64,000 nucleotides of DNA from Rubrivivax sp. Its GTDB lineage: Bacteria > Pseudomonadota > Gammaproteobacteria > Burkholderiales > Burkholderiaceae_C. Position numbers and translations under genes: made by a program. Of this stretch, positions 1 to 8,116 are shown in pieces. The notes below the pieces were generated by a model. It was not told the DNA's origin and did not search any database. It saw only the letters and a program-made list of their open reading frames with translations. The DNA is taken from assembly GCA_019635315.1 (NCBI GenBank), contig JAHBZT010000001.1, positions 790,001-854,000 on the forward strand. The letters are read 5' to 3'. Each line of letters starts with the position of its first letter. The first letter of the stretch is position 1.

Positions 1-1
1 G

Positions 2-661
2 CGCCCGGCCTTCGCCGATCCCGAGCTGCGGGCGACGCTGTTCGTGATGCTGGGCAGCGCGCTGCTGGTCGCGGTGGTGCTGGTGCTCAACGGCACCTAT
101 GCGCCGCTGCAGGCGCTGCGCCACGCCACCTTCAACGTCATCTCGGTCGCGTCGACCACCGGCTACTCGACGGTGGACTACCTGCAGTGGCCGGTCTTCG
201 CGCCGGCCTTCATGCTGCTGCTGTCCGGGCTGGCCACCAGCGCCGGCTCCACCGGCTGCGGCATCAAGATGGTGCGCCTGCTGATCCTGCTGAAGCAGGC
301 GCGGCGCGAGCTCACGCGCATCGTGCACCCGCGCGCGGTGCAGCCGGTCACGCTGGGCGGCCAGACGGTGGGCACCGAGGTCATCTTCGCGGTGCTGGGC
401 TACATGCTGGTCTACGGCGTGTCCATCATCGGCTTCACGATGCTGATGCTGGTGTCGGAGATCGACCTCGACACGGCCGTCAGCGCGGTGGTCGCGTCCA
501 TCCATTGCATGGGACCGGGCATGGGCAGCGTCGGCCCGGCCGGCAACTACCAGCACCTCACCGACTACCAGACCTGGGTGCTGTCGCTGGCGATGCTGGT
601 CGGCCGCGTCGAGCTGCTGGCCTTCATGGTGCTGTTCACGCCGCAGTTCTGGCGCAAGTGA
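2..661 (+). CDS. TrkH-family potassium uptake subunit, C-terminal part
   Basis: The frame is open at the window edge, so the N-terminus is missing and 219 residues remain. The fragment is the second half of a TrkH/KtrB-type K+ translocating subunit of the inner membrane. A filter-like STTGYST loop lies near fragment residues 51-57, followed by a hydrophobic LLSGLATSAGSTGCGIKM segment. A last pore repeat contains SIHCMGPGMGSVGP, and the protein ends FTPQFWRK, as family members usually do. A TrkA-type NAD-binding partner is expected but is not in the window. The family call is firm; which subfamily (TrkH, TrkG or KtrB) is not. Confidence 0.9.
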   Translation, partial: RPAFADPELRATLFVMLGSALLVAVVLVLNGTYAPLQALRHATFNVISVASTTGYSTVDYLQWPVFAPAFMLLLSGLATSAGSTGCGIKMVRLLILLKQARRELTRIVHPRAVQPVTLGGQTVGTEVIFAVLGYMLVYGVSIIGFTMLMLVSEIDLDTAVSAVVASIHCMGPGMGSVGPAGNYQHLTDYQTWVLSLAMLVGRVELLAFMVLFTPQFWRK

Positions 662-782
662 GCGGCGGCGCGCCGCGCCGTTGACGCAGCGCAATCCGGC
701 ACCGCGCCTGCGGCCTTGGTTCGACAGCGCGCGGCGCGCTGCGCACAATGATCCGCATGCCCCTGGACATCCCGGAGAACGC

Positions 783-1022
783 ATGGACCTGAAGCTGCAG
801 TTCCTCGAATCCTTTCCCGCCCGCGGCAGCGACGGCGCCGCCTACAAGGTGATGGCTTACGAACGGCTGCGCCACGACGACTCGGTGCCCGACGCGCAGG
901 AGCAGCACTGGGTGTCCACCGGCGTGCAGGAGTTCCGGCTCGACAGCGGCGAGCTGGTCGAGCAGGCCGCCGGCGGCGTCCTGCGCGTCGTCAGGAGCGG
1001 CGTCGTGCTCGAGCGCGCGTAG
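783..1022 (+). CDS. hypothetical protein, 79 aa
   Basis: This is a small soluble protein of unknown function beginning MDLKLQFLES. I chose the ATG at 783 because GGAG at 774-777 lies five bases upstream. The frame stays open further upstream, but that extension is Arg/Pro-rich and looks non-coding. No catalytic motif, signal peptide or membrane segment is visible; the sequence alternates charged and hydrophobic residues like a small beta-rich domain. It follows the TrkH gene by about 120 bases and converges on the CbiM-like gene. It may be lineage-specific. Confidence 0.6.
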   Translation: MDLKLQFLESFPARGSDGAAYKVMAYERLRHDDSVPDAQEQHWVSTGVQEFRLDSGELVEQAAGGVLRVVRSGVVLERA

Positions 1023-1081
1023 CGCGGTGCCCGCCGGATGCCCGCGCAGCGGCGCGTGCGGCTGGCCCGCGCCGTGCCCGC

Positions 1082-1696
1082 TCACTTCGGTAGGTAGATG
1101 CGGTCGGCGTAGGTCGCCAGCCACTGCGGGCGGAAGGCAACGAAGATCGCCACCATCATGCCGGTCAGGAAGGCGTCGCCCCACGACGACAGCCAGCGCG
1201 CGACCAGGATCTCCTCGGTCTGCAGCGTGCCCGGCGTGCCGTGCAGCGCCACCGACAGCGTGCCCGCGGCCATCAGCGCCAGCGCGGTGGCGAAGAAGCC
1301 GCGGCCCAGGATGTAGACGAACAGGTGGTTCGGCAGCCAGCGCCGCAGCGCCGCGCCCAGCCCCAGCGCCAGCGTCGCCGGCACGTAGCCCTGCCAGACC
1401 AGGCGGTGCAGCGCCTCGTCGGCCGGCAGCCCGATGGCCAGCGTCGCCGCCGCCACCGGCAGCAGCCACAGCACGGCCAGCGGCCAGCCCAGCATCAGCA
1501 GTACCAGCACGCTGCCGGACAGCGGCTGCAGCAGCGGCGTGGCGACGAGGCGGTCGGTGCTCCACAGCAGCGGCAGCAGCGCCAGCCAGGCCAGCGCCGG
1601 CCAGGGCGGTACGCCGCCGGGCGTCATGCGCCAGGGCCGCAGCGCCAGCGCCGGCACCAGCACCGCGACCGCGATCAGCGCGTCCAGCCATCCCAT
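1082..1696 (-). CDS. multi-pass membrane protein, CbiM/energy-coupling permease-like
   Basis: The protein has 204 residues and is strongly hydrophobic, with about six membrane helices. It begins MGWLDALIAV and ends ATYADRIYLPK. The overall pattern, including the helix ending near GWPLAVLWLLP and the C-terminal FRPQWLATYADR tail, resembles an uncharacterised permease family (COG3235-like, distantly related to CbiM) common in Betaproteobacteria. No ATPase or substrate-binding partner is adjacent, so the substrate is unknown. The ATG at 1696 starts the first hydrophobic segment; the frame extends upstream only into low-complexity sequence overlapping the next gene. Confidence 0.65.
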   Translation of the reverse strand: MGWLDALIAVAVLVPALALRPWRMTPGGVPPWPALAWLALLPLLWSTDRLVATPLLQPLSGSVLVLLMLGWPLAVLWLLPVAAATLAIGLPADEALHRLVWQGYVPATLALGLGAALRRWLPNHLFVYILGRGFFATALALMAAGTLSVALHGTPGTLQTEEILVARWLSSWGDAFLTGMMVAIFVAFRPQWLATYADRIYLPK

Positions 1697-1793
1697 CGCG
1701 CCATCGTAGCCGCGGCGGCATGCGCGATACTGCGCCGTTGCGGCTGCCACGCCGCCTTTCCCCGTGACCCTGCATTCCCGAGGAGACCCGCGC

Positions 1794-2774
1794 ATGACCC
1801 GCCCTGCCACCCGCCGTCTGCTGCTCGCCACGCTGGCCGGCGCCGCGATCGCCGCCTTTGCCGCACCCGCCCTCGCGCAGGCCGAGTGGCCGACGCGCCC
1901 GGTCAAGATCCTCGTCGGCTTCCCCGGCGGCAGCACGCCCGACACCGCGGCGCGAGCCCTGGCCGACACGCTGGCCAAGGCGCTGGGCCAGCCGGTGGTG
2001 GTGGAGAACCGGCCCGGCGCCTCGGGCAACATCGCCGCCGACGCGGTGGCCAAGGCCAACGACGACCACACGCTGGGCGTCGTGATCAACGGCAACCTCA
2101 CGTCGGCCAAGCTGCTGAACCCGGCGCTGCCCTTCGACCCGGCGAAGGATTTCACGCCGGTCTCGCTGCTCGCCACCGCGCCGCTGGTGCTGGTGACGCC
2201 GCCCGACGCGCCCAAGGGCGCCGACTTCATCGCCGCCGCCAAGGCCAGCGGCAGCCAGTGGAGCTACGGCTCGGTGGGCATCGGCTCGGTCGGCCACCTG
2301 GGCATGGAGTACGTGAAGGGCCGCATCGGCGGCGGCTTCGACGCCGTGCACGTGCCCTACAACGGCAACCCGGCGGTCATCACGGCGCTGATCGGCGGCC
2401 AGATCAAGGCCGGCCTGATGCCGCCGGGCATCGCGATGCCCCAGGTGCAGGGCGGCAAGCTCAACGTCGTCGGGCTGACCGGCCCGCGCAGCCCGCTGGC
2501 CGAGGGCGTGCCCTCGCTCGGCGAACTGGGCGTGCAGATGGACCCGCTGGAGGTCTGGGTGGCGCTGGTCGGCCCGGCGTCGCTGAGCCCGGCCGCGCAG
2601 GCGCGGCTGGCGCGCGAGGTGCCGGCCGCCGTCAACGGCGAGGCCAAGGCGCGGCTGCTCACCGGTGGCTGGCAGGCCGTGGGCAGCAGCGGCGACGGCC
2701 TCCGCCAGCGCGTGGCGCGCGAGACCGAGATCCTGGGCGCCATCATCCGCGACCGCAACATCAAGCTTCAATAG
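1794..2774 (+). CDS. Bug/TctC-family periplasmic solute receptor
   Basis: The protein has 326 residues. An N-terminal signal peptide (RRLLLATLAGAAIAAFAAPALAQA) has a likely cleavage site near ALAQA-EW. The mature part starts with the family's WPTRPVKILVGFPGGSTPD and has VVENRPGASGNIAA and the HVPYNGNPAVITALIGGQI segment. Such receptors bind carboxylates and related compounds in the periplasm, sometimes for a TctAB permease, which is absent here. AGGAG at 1781-1785 fixes the start at 1794 rather than at an ATG-less upstream codon. It is probably linked to the FAD oxidoreductase downstream. The ligand is unknown. Confidence 0.93.
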   Translation: MTRPATRRLLLATLAGAAIAAFAAPALAQAEWPTRPVKILVGFPGGSTPDTAARALADTLAKALGQPVVVENRPGASGNIAADAVAKANDDHTLGVVINGNLTSAKLLNPALPFDPAKDFTPVSLLATAPLVLVTPPDAPKGADFIAAAKASGSQWSYGSVGIGSVGHLGMEYVKGRIGGGFDAVHVPYNGNPAVITALIGGQIKAGLMPPGIAMPQVQGGKLNVVGLTGPRSPLAEGVPSLGELGVQMDPLEVWVALVGPASLSPAAQARLAREVPAAVNGEAKARLLTGGWQAVGSSGDGLRQRVARETEILGAIIRDRNIKLQ

Positions 2775-2801
2775 GACCCCCAGGCTCCCTCCCGGTCGCC
2801 A

Positions 2802-2814
2802 CCCCCCGAGGGGG
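2802..2814 (+). terminator. GC hairpin CCCCC-CGA-GGGGG after the Bug receptor
   Basis: A perfect five-pair G/C stem with a three-base loop lies 28 bases after the receptor stop, inside the 143-base gap before the FAD oxidoreductase. The surrounding text (GGACCCCCAGGCTCCCTCCC, then CCACCCCCCGAGGGGGCTCTT) is the type of short dispersed intergenic repeat often seen in Comamonadaceae-like genomes. That comparison is from memory. The hairpin lacks a long T tract, so termination is only plausible. Confidence 0.4.
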
Positions 2815-2917
2815 CTCTTGCAGCGGACCGGCGGAGCCGGATCCGCGCAAGCACTGGGCTGTCGCGACTGCTTTCGTGCGCCGTGCCTTCGTTGGAGCTG
2901 ACCGAGGAATCTTCGAA

Positions 2918-4249
2918 TTGACCGCCTGGATGGAGGAGCCCGCCCGCCGCACCGAGCTCTACGGCGAATTCGACGTCGTCGTGCTCGGCGGCGGCCCGGC
3001 CGGCATCGCCGCCGCGGTGGCCGCCGCGCGCGGCGGCGCACGCACGCTGCTCGTGGAGCGCTATGGCTTCCTGGGCGGCATGGGCACCGCCGGCGGCGTG
3101 ACCAATTTCGCCGGCCTGTACGGCCGCCGCGGCGGCGAGATGCAGTTGCTGGTGCGCGGCGTCGTCGTCGACGAACTGCTGGGCCGCATCGCGGCGCTGG
3201 GCGGGCTGAACGAACCGCAGGACGGGCTGCAGGGCCGCATCCGCGTGCGCTCGTACGACATCGCGGCCTACAAGTGCGCCGCCGACCAGCTGCTGCTGGC
3301 GGCCGGCGTGCAGCTGCTGTTCCACGCCTGGGCCGCCGGCGCGGCGATGGACGACGGCGGCGGGCGCATCGCCGCGCTGATCGTCGAGACCAAGAGCGGC
3401 CGCCGCGCGCTGCGCGCGCGCGAATTCGTCGACTGCTCCGGCGACGGCGACCTGGCGCACTTCGCCGGCGTGCCGTACGAACTGGGTGACGGCCAGGGCG
3501 ACGCGCTCTACCCGACGACGATGTTCCGTCTCGGCAACGTCGACGCCGAACGCGCCCGCGCCGCGATCGGCAGCTTCGGCGCCATCGACGCGCTGATGGA
3601 CGCCGCCGCCGACCGCTACGACTTCCCGCGCCGCGGCGCCATCCTGCGCCCGCAGCGCAACCCGCGCGAGTGGCGCGCCAACGTCACGCAGCTGCGCAAC
3701 GACGAGGGCCGAGCCGTCGACGCCACCGACGCGCGCCAGCTCAGCGCCGCGGAGACCGAGGGCCGACGCCAGATCGTCGAATACCTGCGCTTCCTGCGCG
3801 CCGAGGTGCCGGGCTTCGAGGCGGCCGAGATCGTCGAGATCGCGCCGCAGGTCGGCGTGCGCGAGACACGGCGCGTGCGCGGCGCCTATGCGCTGAGCGG
3901 CGACGACGTGATCGTCGGCGCGCGCTTCGACGACAGCATCGGCCTCAACGCCTGGCCGGTGGAGAAGCATGTGGCCGGCGGCGTGGAATGGGGCTTCCCG
4001 CGCGACCCCGACAACAGCTTCAACCAGCTGCCCTGGCGCATGCTGGTGCCCGAGCGCGTGGCCAACCTGCTGGTCGCCGGGCGCTGCGCGAGCATGGAGC
4101 ACCTGGGCCAGAGCGCCGCGCGCGCCAGCGGGGCCTGCTTCGTGATGGGGCAGGCGGCGGGCAGCGCGGCGGCCTTGCGCGTGCGCGGGGCCTTCTCGGT
4201 GGCGGCGCTGCAGGCGCGGCTGCGCGCGGACGGCGCCCAGCTCGGCTGA
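2918..4249 (+). CDS. FAD-dependent oxidoreductase (FAD_oxidored family)
   Basis: The protein has about 443 residues. A Rossmann dinucleotide-binding motif (VVVLGGGPAGIAAAVAAARGG) lies near residues 19-39, followed by the LVERYGFLGGMGTAGGV segment typical of the PF12831 family. A C-terminal VAGRCASMEHLGQSAAR segment contacts FAD in related proteins, and CSGDGDLAHFAG is also characteristic. I favour a TTG start at 2918 because GAGGA at 2904-2908 is well placed; the ATG at 2930 is four codons inside and has no clear ribosome-binding site. It is probably cytoplasmic and may be co-transcribed with the Bug receptor. Its substrate cannot be read from sequence. Confidence 0.88.
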   Translation: MTAWMEEPARRTELYGEFDVVVLGGGPAGIAAAVAAARGGARTLLVERYGFLGGMGTAGGVTNFAGLYGRRGGEMQLLVRGVVVDELLGRIAALGGLNEPQDGLQGRIRVRSYDIAAYKCAADQLLLAAGVQLLFHAWAAGAAMDDGGGRIAALIVETKSGRRALRAREFVDCSGDGDLAHFAGVPYELGDGQGDALYPTTMFRLGNVDAERARAAIGSFGAIDALMDAAADRYDFPRRGAILRPQRNPREWRANVTQLRNDEGRAVDATDARQLSAAETEGRRQIVEYLRFLRAEVPGFEAAEIVEIAPQVGVRETRRVRGAYALSGDDVIVGARFDDSIGLNAWPVEKHVAGGVEWGFPRDPDNSFNQLPWRMLVPERVANLLVAGRCASMEHLGQSAARASGACFVMGQAAGSAAALRVRGAFSVAALQARLRADGAQLG

Positions 4250-4334
4250 GCGCCGGCGCGCGCCGGCCCCTGCCGGGCAGCGCGACCCGGCCGCCGGCCG
4301 CGGCAGCGGGCGCTCCCGGTCGCGGCGCGCGACT

Positions 4335-5645
4335 TCAGGCCGCGCCCTGGCCGAGCATCTCCGGCGTGATCAGCACCACGCCGCGTTCGGAGACGAAGAA
4401 GCGGGCGCGGTCTTCCTCGGCCGACACGCCGGCGCGAAAGCCGTCGGGCAGCGTGCAGCGCTTGTCCACGATGGCGCGCCGGAGCACGACGTTCCTGCCG
4501 ATGACCACGTTGGGCAGCACGACCGAGTCCTCCACCAGGCTGCCCTCGGCGACACGCACCTTGGCGAACAGGATCGAGCGCCTGACGACCGCGCCGCTGA
4601 CGATGCAGCCGCCGGAGACCAGCGAGTCCAGCGCCGTGCCGCGCCGGTGGTCGTCGTCGAAGACGAACTTCGCCGGCGGCAGCTGCGGCTGCAGGCTCAG
4701 GATGGGCCAGTGGTCGTCGTACAGGTTGAGTTCCGGGACGACGTGGGTCAGGTCGAGGTTGGCCTCCCAGTAGGAGTCCAGCGTCCCGACGTCGCGCCAG
4801 TAGGGCTGGTCGCCGACCATGTTGACGCAGCTGTCGGCGAAGCGGTGCGCCCGCACGCGCGCCCCGCGCCGGACCAGCCCCGGGATCACGTCCTTGCCGA
4901 AGTCGTGGCTGGACGCCGCGTCCCGTGCATCACGCTGCAGCTCGTCGGCCAGCAGGCCTGCGCCGAAGACGTAGATGCCCATGCTGGCCAGCGCGCGGTC
5001 GTCGCGGCCGGGCAGGCAGACCGGCTGCGCCGGCTTCTCCTGGAAGTCGAGCACGCGGGCCTCGGCGTCGATCGCCATGACGCCGAAGTTGACCGCCTCG
5101 GCCCGCGGCACGTCGACGCAGGCGACGGTGACGTCGGCGCCGCTGGCGGCGTGTTCGGCCAGCATCACCGAGAAGTCCATCTTGTAGACATGGTCCCCGG
5201 CGAGCACCAGCACATAGTCGGCGTCCGCCTCGCGAAGCAGGTTCAGGTTCTGCAGCACGGCGTCGGCGGTGCCGGCATACCAGGTCTCGCCCAGCTGCTG
5301 CTGGGCCGGGGCCACGTCGACATACTCGCCCAGGTCCGCGGCCAGGAAGCCCCAGCCGCGCTCGACGTGGCGGATCAGGCTCTGCGCCTTGTACTGGGTC
5401 AGCACCGCGATGCGCCGGATGCCCGAATTGACGCAGTTGCTGAGCGTGAAGTCGATGATCTTCAGCTTGCCGGCGAACGGCACGGCCGGCTTGGCGCGGC
5501 GGGCGGTCAGCTGCTTCAGCCGCGTGCCGCGGCCGCCGGCCAGCACGAAGGCCACCGTGCGCTGCGTCAGGTCGTTGACGCGCGCAGGGCGTGCGCCGCC
5601 GCTGCGCGTGCGGTACAGCGGCATGCTGGAAGCGATCTCGGGCAT
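4335..5645 (-). CDS. glgC: glucose-1-phosphate adenylyltransferase
   Basis: GlgC makes ADP-glucose from ATP and glucose-1-phosphate, the committed step of bacterial glycogen synthesis. The protein has 436 residues, within the family range. The nucleotidyltransferase domain has [20 protein letters not shown] near the N-terminus, then [21 protein letters not shown] and the FQEKP sugar-binding motif. A left-handed beta-helix follows (hexapeptide-like [15 protein letters not shown] and [14 protein letters not shown]). GGGGGAG about nine bases before the ATG at 5645 supports the start. No other glg gene is nearby. It diverges from the membrane-protein gene at 5914 across a 268-base gap with no recognisable operator. 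Confidence 0.96.
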   Translation of the reverse strand: MPEIASSMPLYRTRSGGARPARVNDLTQRTVAFVLAGGRGTRLKQLTARRAKPAVPFAGKLKIIDFTLSNCVNSGIRRIAVLTQYKAQSLIRHVERGWGFLAADLGEYVDVAPAQQQLGETWYAGTADAVLQNLNLLREADADYVLVLAGDHVYKMDFSVMLAEHAASGADVTVACVDVPRAEAVNFGVMAIDAEARVLDFQEKPAQPVCLPGRDDRALASMGIYVFGAGLLADELQRDARDAASSHDFGKDVIPGLVRRGARVRAHRFADSCVNMVGDQPYWRDVGTLDSYWEANLDLTHVVPELNLYDDHWPILSLQPQLPPAKFVFDDDHRRGTALDSLVSGGCIVSGAVVRRSILFAKVRVAEGSLVEDSVVLPNVVIGRNVVLRRAIVDKRCTLPDGFRAGVSAEEDRARFFVSERGVVLITPEMLGQGAA

Positions 5646-5913
5646 CGCGAACACTCCCCCTGCGGACGGCAGACGGCCGGGCGCCGCCGGCGACGAGCCG
5701 CCATGATGCCCGCAGCCGCCAGCCTGGCACGGGAAACCCCGGCCGGCTTGCGGAAGCTCAGTCGGCGGCAGCGCATGGGCGACGCAGCGGGCGCATGGGT
5801 CGCGACCGATGGCGGCCCCGCGTCGCCCGGAGCGCGGGCGGCGCGCGGTTTGCGCTGCGTCACGCACCACCCCCTGCCGGCGCCCTATGCTCCACGGGGC
5901 CAGCCACCGCTCC

Positions 5914-6624
5914 ATGACGCCGCGAAGCGTTTCCGATCCCGACCCCGATGTCCCGGCGGCGCCGCTGGACTGGCGGGCCGCATTCTCCAGCGCCGAAGGG
6001 CGCTGGCTGGCGCTGGGCGCCGTGCTGGCCGCGGCGGCGCTGCTGGGCCTGGGGGCGGCCTCGCACTGGTGGCCCCAGCGCACGCTCGCGATGGCGGCGA
6101 TGAGCGGCCTGAACCTGATCATCGGCCGTGCCGCCGGCATGGCCTACGGCTACGCCAGCGGGCTCGGTCACGGGCTGGTGATCGCCTGCAACGTGGTCGT
6201 CGAGACCGTGCAGGTGCTGCTGGTCTACCCGCTGTTCGTGCTCGGCTGCCGCCAGTGGCTGCTGCCGCGCTGGCTGGCCGCGCCGCTGGCGCGCGTGCGG
6301 GCGCAGGCGCTGCGCAGTCATGCCTCGGTGCGCCGCTTCGGCGTCGCCGGCCTGTTCGTCTTCGTCTTCATGCCGTTCTGGATGACCGGCCCGGTGGTCG
6401 GCTCGTTCATCGGCTACCTGATCGGCCTGCGCACCCGCACCACGCTGGCCGTGGTGCTCTCGGGCACCTATGCCGCGATCGCCGCCTATGCGCTGTTCCT
6501 CGAGGAGGTCGACAGCTGGGCCTCGGCCTACGGGCGCTATGCCGCGCTGACGGCGCAGGTCGCGCTGGCGCTGCTGGCGCTGCTGGTGCAGCGCTGGCGC
6601 GGCCCGGACCGGCCCCTGCGCTGA
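5914..6624 (+). CDS. small multidrug export-like membrane protein
   Basis: The protein has 236 residues with about five hydrophobic segments. The stretch FVFVFMPFWMTGPVVGSFIG, followed by YLIGLRTRTTLAVVLSGTY, matches the conserved core of the putative small multidrug export family (PF06695/COG2426). Actual drug export is not established for that family. The start is uncertain: ATGs at 5887 and 5914 are in frame and neither has a strong Shine-Dalgarno sequence. I chose 5914 because it gives a short charged N-terminus before the first helix. It is transcribed away from glgC. Confidence 0.75.
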   Translation: MTPRSVSDPDPDVPAAPLDWRAAFSSAEGRWLALGAVLAAAALLGLGAASHWWPQRTLAMAAMSGLNLIIGRAAGMAYGYASGLGHGLVIACNVVVETVQVLLVYPLFVLGCRQWLLPRWLAAPLARVRAQALRSHASVRRFGVAGLFVFVFMPFWMTGPVVGSFIGYLIGLRTRTTLAVVLSGTYAAIAAYALFLEEVDSWASAYGRYAALTAQVALALLALLVQRWRGPDRPLR

Positions 6625-6669
6625 GCGGCCCGCATCGGGCGGGTGGTCAGCCGGCGCACACTCCCGGGC

Positions 6670-7179
6670 ATGGACCTGCGATTGCGCGACCTCGCCCCCG
6701 ACGACCTGCCGCTCGTCGGGCAATGGCTGCGGGCCGGGCCCGTGCGCCGCAGCTGGGGCGACCCCGAGGCCAACCTGCGCCTGCTGCGCCAGCCGCCCGC
6801 TGCCGGCAGCGGGCGCGCCGTGATCGAGGCCGAGGGCCGCGCGGTCGGCCTCGTGCTGTGGCAGCACCCCACGCGCGCGGAACTCGACCTGGCCGGCCTG
6901 ACCGACATCCCGACCAGCGTCGTCGACATCGACGTCCTGATCGGCGAGCCCGCCGCGCAGGGGCGCGGGCTGGGTGCGGCGGCCATCGGCCTCGTCGCCG
7001 AGCGTGCGCTGGCCGACCCCGCGGTGCCTTGTGTGATGGCCTGCGTCGCGCCGGACAACCTGGCCTCGCTGCGTGCCTTCGCGAAGGCGGGCTTCGGCCA
7101 GGACCGCGTCTTCGACGACGTGCCGCAAGGGCCTCACTTGCTGCTGGTGCGTCGCCGCCAGGAGGGTCCGGCTGCATGA
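6670..7179 (+). CDS. GNAT acetyltransferase, AAC(6')/RimJ-like
   Basis: The protein has 169 residues and a GNAT fold. The acetyl-CoA binding motif A is visible as EPAAQGRGLGAAAIGLVAERAL (QGRGLG core). The preceding VVDIDVLIG beta strand and the following VAPDNLASLRAFAKAGF match the aminoglycoside 6'-N-acetyltransferase-like branch (Acetyltransf_8 type). The acceptor is unknown and a resistance role should not be assumed. Its stop codon overlaps the ATG of the methyltransferase gene downstream (ATGA at 7176-7179), so the two are probably translated together. Confidence 0.85.
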   Translation: MDLRLRDLAPDDLPLVGQWLRAGPVRRSWGDPEANLRLLRQPPAAGSGRAVIEAEGRAVGLVLWQHPTRAELDLAGLTDIPTSVVDIDVLIGEPAAQGRGLGAAAIGLVAERALADPAVPCVMACVAPDNLASLRAFAKAGFGQDRVFDDVPQGPHLLLVRRRQEGPAA

Positions 7180-7949
7180 ATGCCCCCGGCGCGCGTTTCA
7201 TGCAGATCTTCCTCGAGGTCTGCGAGCACCTGCCGCGGCAAGGTCCCGGCAACCGCGCCTGCGCCGCCCGGGCCCTGGCGCTGTGCCGCGACCTGCCACC
7301 GGCGCCGGCGGTGCTGGACCTGGGCTGCGGCGTCGGCGGGCAGACCCTGCAGCTGGCCGAACTCACGTCGGGGTCCATCGTGGCCATCGATCGCCATGCC
7401 CCGAGCATCGAGCGGCTGCGCGCGGCCGTGGCGGCGCGAGGACAGACGCAGCGCATCCGCGCGCTCGTCGGCGACATGGCGCAATCCGGGCAGCCGTCCG
7501 GGGCCTTCGACCTCGTCTGGTCGGAGGGCGCGCTCTACAACCTGGGCCTGCTAGAGGCGCTGCGCGTCTGCCACGGCCTGCTGCGGCCCGGCGGCTACCT
7601 GGCCTTCACCGACGCGATCTGGCGCCAGGAGAACCCTCCGGCCGAGGTCCGCGCCGCCTTCGAGCAGGATTACCCGGCGATGGGGTGGCTGGACGACGAC
7701 CTGGCCGCGATCCGCGCCGCGGGCCTCGAACTCGTCGGCCACTTCACGCTGCCCGACGAGGCATGGTGGGACGACTTCTACACGCCGATGCTCGCGCGCA
7801 TCGCCGAGCTGCGCGGCCGCCATGCCGGCGACGCCGAAGCCTTGGCCGCGCTGGACCAGCTCGCCGCGGAGCCCGAGATGCACCGCCGGCACGGCGCGTT
7901 CTATGCCTACGAATTCTTCGTCGCGCGCCGGCCGCGCGGGCCGGCGTAG
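7176..7949 (+). CDS. class I SAM-dependent methyltransferase
   Basis: The protein has 257 residues. Motif I is VLDLGCGVGGQTLQLAELT, followed by IVAIDRHAPSIERLRAA (motif II acidic residue), LVGDMAQ (motif III) and LRPGGYLAFTDAIW (post motif). This is a Methyltransf_11/25-type small-molecule methyltransferase; the substrate is unknown. AGGAGG at 7160-7165 and the ATGA overlap with the upstream acetyltransferase indicate translational coupling, so the pair may modify related compounds. Confidence 0.9.
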   Translation: MNAPGARFMQIFLEVCEHLPRQGPGNRACAARALALCRDLPPAPAVLDLGCGVGGQTLQLAELTSGSIVAIDRHAPSIERLRAAVAARGQTQRIRALVGDMAQSGQPSGAFDLVWSEGALYNLGLLEALRVCHGLLRPGGYLAFTDAIWRQENPPAEVRAAFEQDYPAMGWLDDDLAAIRAAGLELVGHFTLPDEAWWDDFYTPMLARIAELRGRHAGDAEALAALDQLAAEPEMHRRHGAFYAYEFFVARRPRGPA

Positions 7950-8116
7950 CCGCGCACCAGCGGCCTGCCGGGCGAACGCCTGCCCGCAGCGCGGCCGCGC
8001 CCCCGGCTACGGGAGGCGATGAGCCGTCGCGCCCGTGATCACTGGCTCCTTCGGCCGATGGCGGGCGGTGCAGGCCTTCCTACAGTCGCCGTCCTCGACA
8101 ACCGGAGGACGAGCAA

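Noticed and set aside
682-695. TTGACGCAGCGCAA upstream of the 79-aa protein
   Set aside because: Only the left half resembles an FNR half-site, and the right half is too poor to support it.
636-3041. 801-codon open frame on the minus strand
   Set aside because: It is an Arg/Ala-rich shadow covering parts of four real genes, with no motif.
4647-7949. 1100-codon open frame on the plus strand
   Set aside because: Only its last 257 codons encode a recognisable protein (the methyltransferase). The rest crosses glgC antisense and two genes out of frame.
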